Origin: CAZZGX01 sp964653715
Lineage (GTDB): Bacteria; Patescibacteriota; Minisyncoccia; Ryanbacterales; GWA2-47-10b
Direction of reading: 5' to 3'
Length of the DNA stretch: 13,704 nt
Assembly: GCA_964653715.1 (NCBI GenBank)
Contig: CAZZGX010000015.1
Coordinates: forward strand, 1 to 13,704
Of this stretch, positions 13,243 through 13,704 are shown one piece after another. The position numbers were made by a program, and so were the translations under genes. The notes beneath the pieces were generated by a model, which worked only from the letters and a program-made list of their open reading frames with translations, did not search any database and was not told the DNA's origin. The number at the start of each line of letters is the position of its first letter. The stretch's first letter is position 1.

Positions 13243-13449
13243 TTATTTTATCAAATCCTCAATTGAAACGCCTAACGCTTTGGCGATTTTCGCCATAGTT
13301 TGAACGCTTGGCTTATTAACAACACCGCTTTCGACTTTGGTAAGCGTTGTGTATTTTATATCCGCTTTCTTGGCTAAATCATCTTGCGTTAAGCCAAGTT
13401 TAGCTCGTGCTTTCTTTAGATTTTCGCTGATTGTTTTTCCACTTGTCAT
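13243..13449 (-). CDS. XRE-family helix-turn-helix regulator
   Basis: The 68-aa protein is almost entirely one Cro/CI-type helix-turn-helix domain (residues 11-67: LKKARAKLGLTQDDLAKKAD, the recognition-helix part IKYTTLTKVESG, then PSVQTMAKIAKALGVSIEDLI). Such small XRE proteins bind short symmetric operators as dimers and usually repress their own promoter. A perfect 13-bp inverted repeat lies 12 bases upstream of the ATG and overlaps the -10 box, which fits autorepression. There is no partner toxin gene of recognisable type beside it. The two membrane-protein genes lie downstream on the same strand and may be under its control. Confidence 0.93.
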   Translation of the reverse strand: MTSGKTISENLKKARAKLGLTQDDLAKKADIKYTTLTKVESGVVNKPSVQTMAKIAKALGVSIEDLIK

Positions 13450-13460
13450 ACTTGTAAAGT

Positions 13461-13513
13461 TTTGGTAGTATAGTAGTAAATGAGATTAGTACCCTTATTG
13501 CTATACTACCAAA
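13461..13513. promoter_or_regulatory. Symmetric operator and divergent promoters of the XRE gene
   Basis: TTTGGTAGTATAG (13461-13473) and CTATACTACCAAA (13501-13513) form a perfect 13-bp inverted repeat with a 27-base spacer. Each half contains a TATACT -10 box that points outward: minus strand 13472-13467 toward the XRE gene, and plus strand 13502-13507 toward the repeat arm. A regulator bound to both halves would cover both -10 boxes. The -35 regions are weak on both sides. Binding by the XRE protein is inference. Confidence 0.65.
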
Positions 13514-13517
13514 TAAA

Positions 13518-13704
13518 ATGAATTTAATCAAACAAAATTCTTGGCGGCGTATTTCGCAAAGCGAAATACGAAATTCGGCGGCGGCGGAAAGCGAGAGCGG
13601 GCAAAAATTCCTTCCCCCCAACCCCCTTCCTTTTTGCCCGCCCGAGCGTTTAGTTTGGCGCGCGAAGCGCGCCGTCAGTTCTGCTCAAAAAAGGTTCGGA
13701 TTTC
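13518..13704 (+). CDS. Possible partial ORF running through the right repeat arm
   Basis: An ATG lies ten bases behind the plus-strand TATACT box of the XRE operator, and the frame stays open for 62 codons to the window end. From codon 19 on (residues NSAAAESESGQKF and following) it is translated from the inverted repeat. The same frame is open in the left arm on the minus strand, where it ends at 11172. The composition (many Pro, Ser, Arg) is unlike a normal protein, and open frames in GC-rich repeats arise by chance. It may be a spurious frame or a transcript that runs through the repeat. Confidence 0.2.
   Translation, partial: MNLIKQNSWRRISQSEIRNSAAAESESGQKFLPPNPLPFCPPERLVWRAKRAVSSAQKRFGF
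13548..13570. other. Triloop palindrome at the inner edge of the right arm
   Basis: CGTATTTCGC and GCGAAATACG form a perfect 10-bp stem with an AAA loop. It straddles the inner end of the right repeat arm, just as a different triloop palindrome (11347-11361) adjoins the inner end of the left arm. Confidence 0.7.
13568..13704. repeat. Right arm of the perfect inverted repeat
   Basis: This is the reverse complement of 11210-11346 without a mismatch over 137 bases. It is still matching at the last base of the window, so its outer limit is unknown. The C-rich strand is on plus here, so the quadruplex-prone loop (13597-13641) is on the minus strand. The triloop hairpin of the arm is at 13657-13673. 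Confidence 0.95.

Larger units (their letters stand above)
11210..13704. mobile_element. AT-rich three-gene cassette bounded by long inverted repeats
   Basis: About 2.2 kb of visibly AT-rich DNA with three minus-strand genes (XRE regulator, anchored extracellular protein, PH-like membrane protein) lies between perfect inverted arms of at least 137 bp, some 240 bases from tRNA-Leu. Base composition, the repeats and the tRNA location all suggest acquired DNA. There is no transposase, integrase or resolvase gene inside, so it is either mobilised in trans, a remnant, or a segment trapped between two copies of a dispersed palindromic repeat. Target-site duplications cannot be checked because the right end runs off the window. 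Confidence 0.6.

Noticed and set aside
13400..13621. Minus-strand frame of 73 codons over the XRE operator and right arm
   Set aside because: It starts inside the repeat, crosses the operator and the XRE start, and has no family features.
10759..13704. CRISPR array or retron
   Set aside because: There are no regularly spaced direct repeats, and no reverse transcriptase or Cas gene; the repeats are inverted pairs.

Overview
The window looks like a chromosomal segment of a Candidate Phyla Radiation bacterium (Patescibacteria, most like Paceibacteria/Parcubacteria). The basis is the combination of compact, tightly packed genes, starts that lack Shine-Dalgarno sequences and sit directly downstream of -10 boxes, an Mfd with fewer domains than usual, a four-repeat ribosomal protein S1, a run of TrbC/VirB2-like pilin genes beside a membrane-anchored solute-binding protein, and a tRNA without encoded CCA. 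TGA acts as a stop codon, so the standard code applies and the recoded CPR lineages are unlikely. This placement is inference.

Positions 1-7108 hold housekeeping genes: the C-terminal part of mfd, a small orphan gene, rpsA on the minus strand, and then a plus-strand cluster of a degenerate metallo-beta-lactamase-fold gene, a one-helix membrane protein, gyrA and a SAM methyltransferase. rpsA and the metallo-beta-lactamase-fold gene diverge from a compact promoter pair that appears to share one self-complementary -35 hexamer.

Positions 7117-10758 form an envelope cluster with touching or overlapping genes. It encodes a solute-binding protein, a pilin-like membrane segment joined to a putative metallopeptidase, and four further TrbC/VirB2-like small membrane proteins. 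They probably act together at the cell surface, for example in a type IV secretion or pilus-like assembly, but no ATPase or channel gene is visible here.

Positions 10759-13704 are different. A tRNA-Leu(UAA) gene on the minus strand has a 17-bp copy of its 3' end 86 bp away. Next come a strongly structured tRNA-like element (a 19-bp closing stem with two hairpin arms) and a terminator-like hairpin. Then comes a visibly AT-rich three-gene cassette enclosed by perfect inverted repeats of at least 137 bp, each carrying an 11-bp stem that presents a G-rich 23-nt loop. The cassette encodes an XRE regulator with a symmetric operator, an anchored extracellular protein and a two-helix PH-like membrane protein. 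No transposase or integrase is visible. This tRNA-adjacent, inverted-repeat-bounded cassette is the best candidate for an undescribed element in the window.
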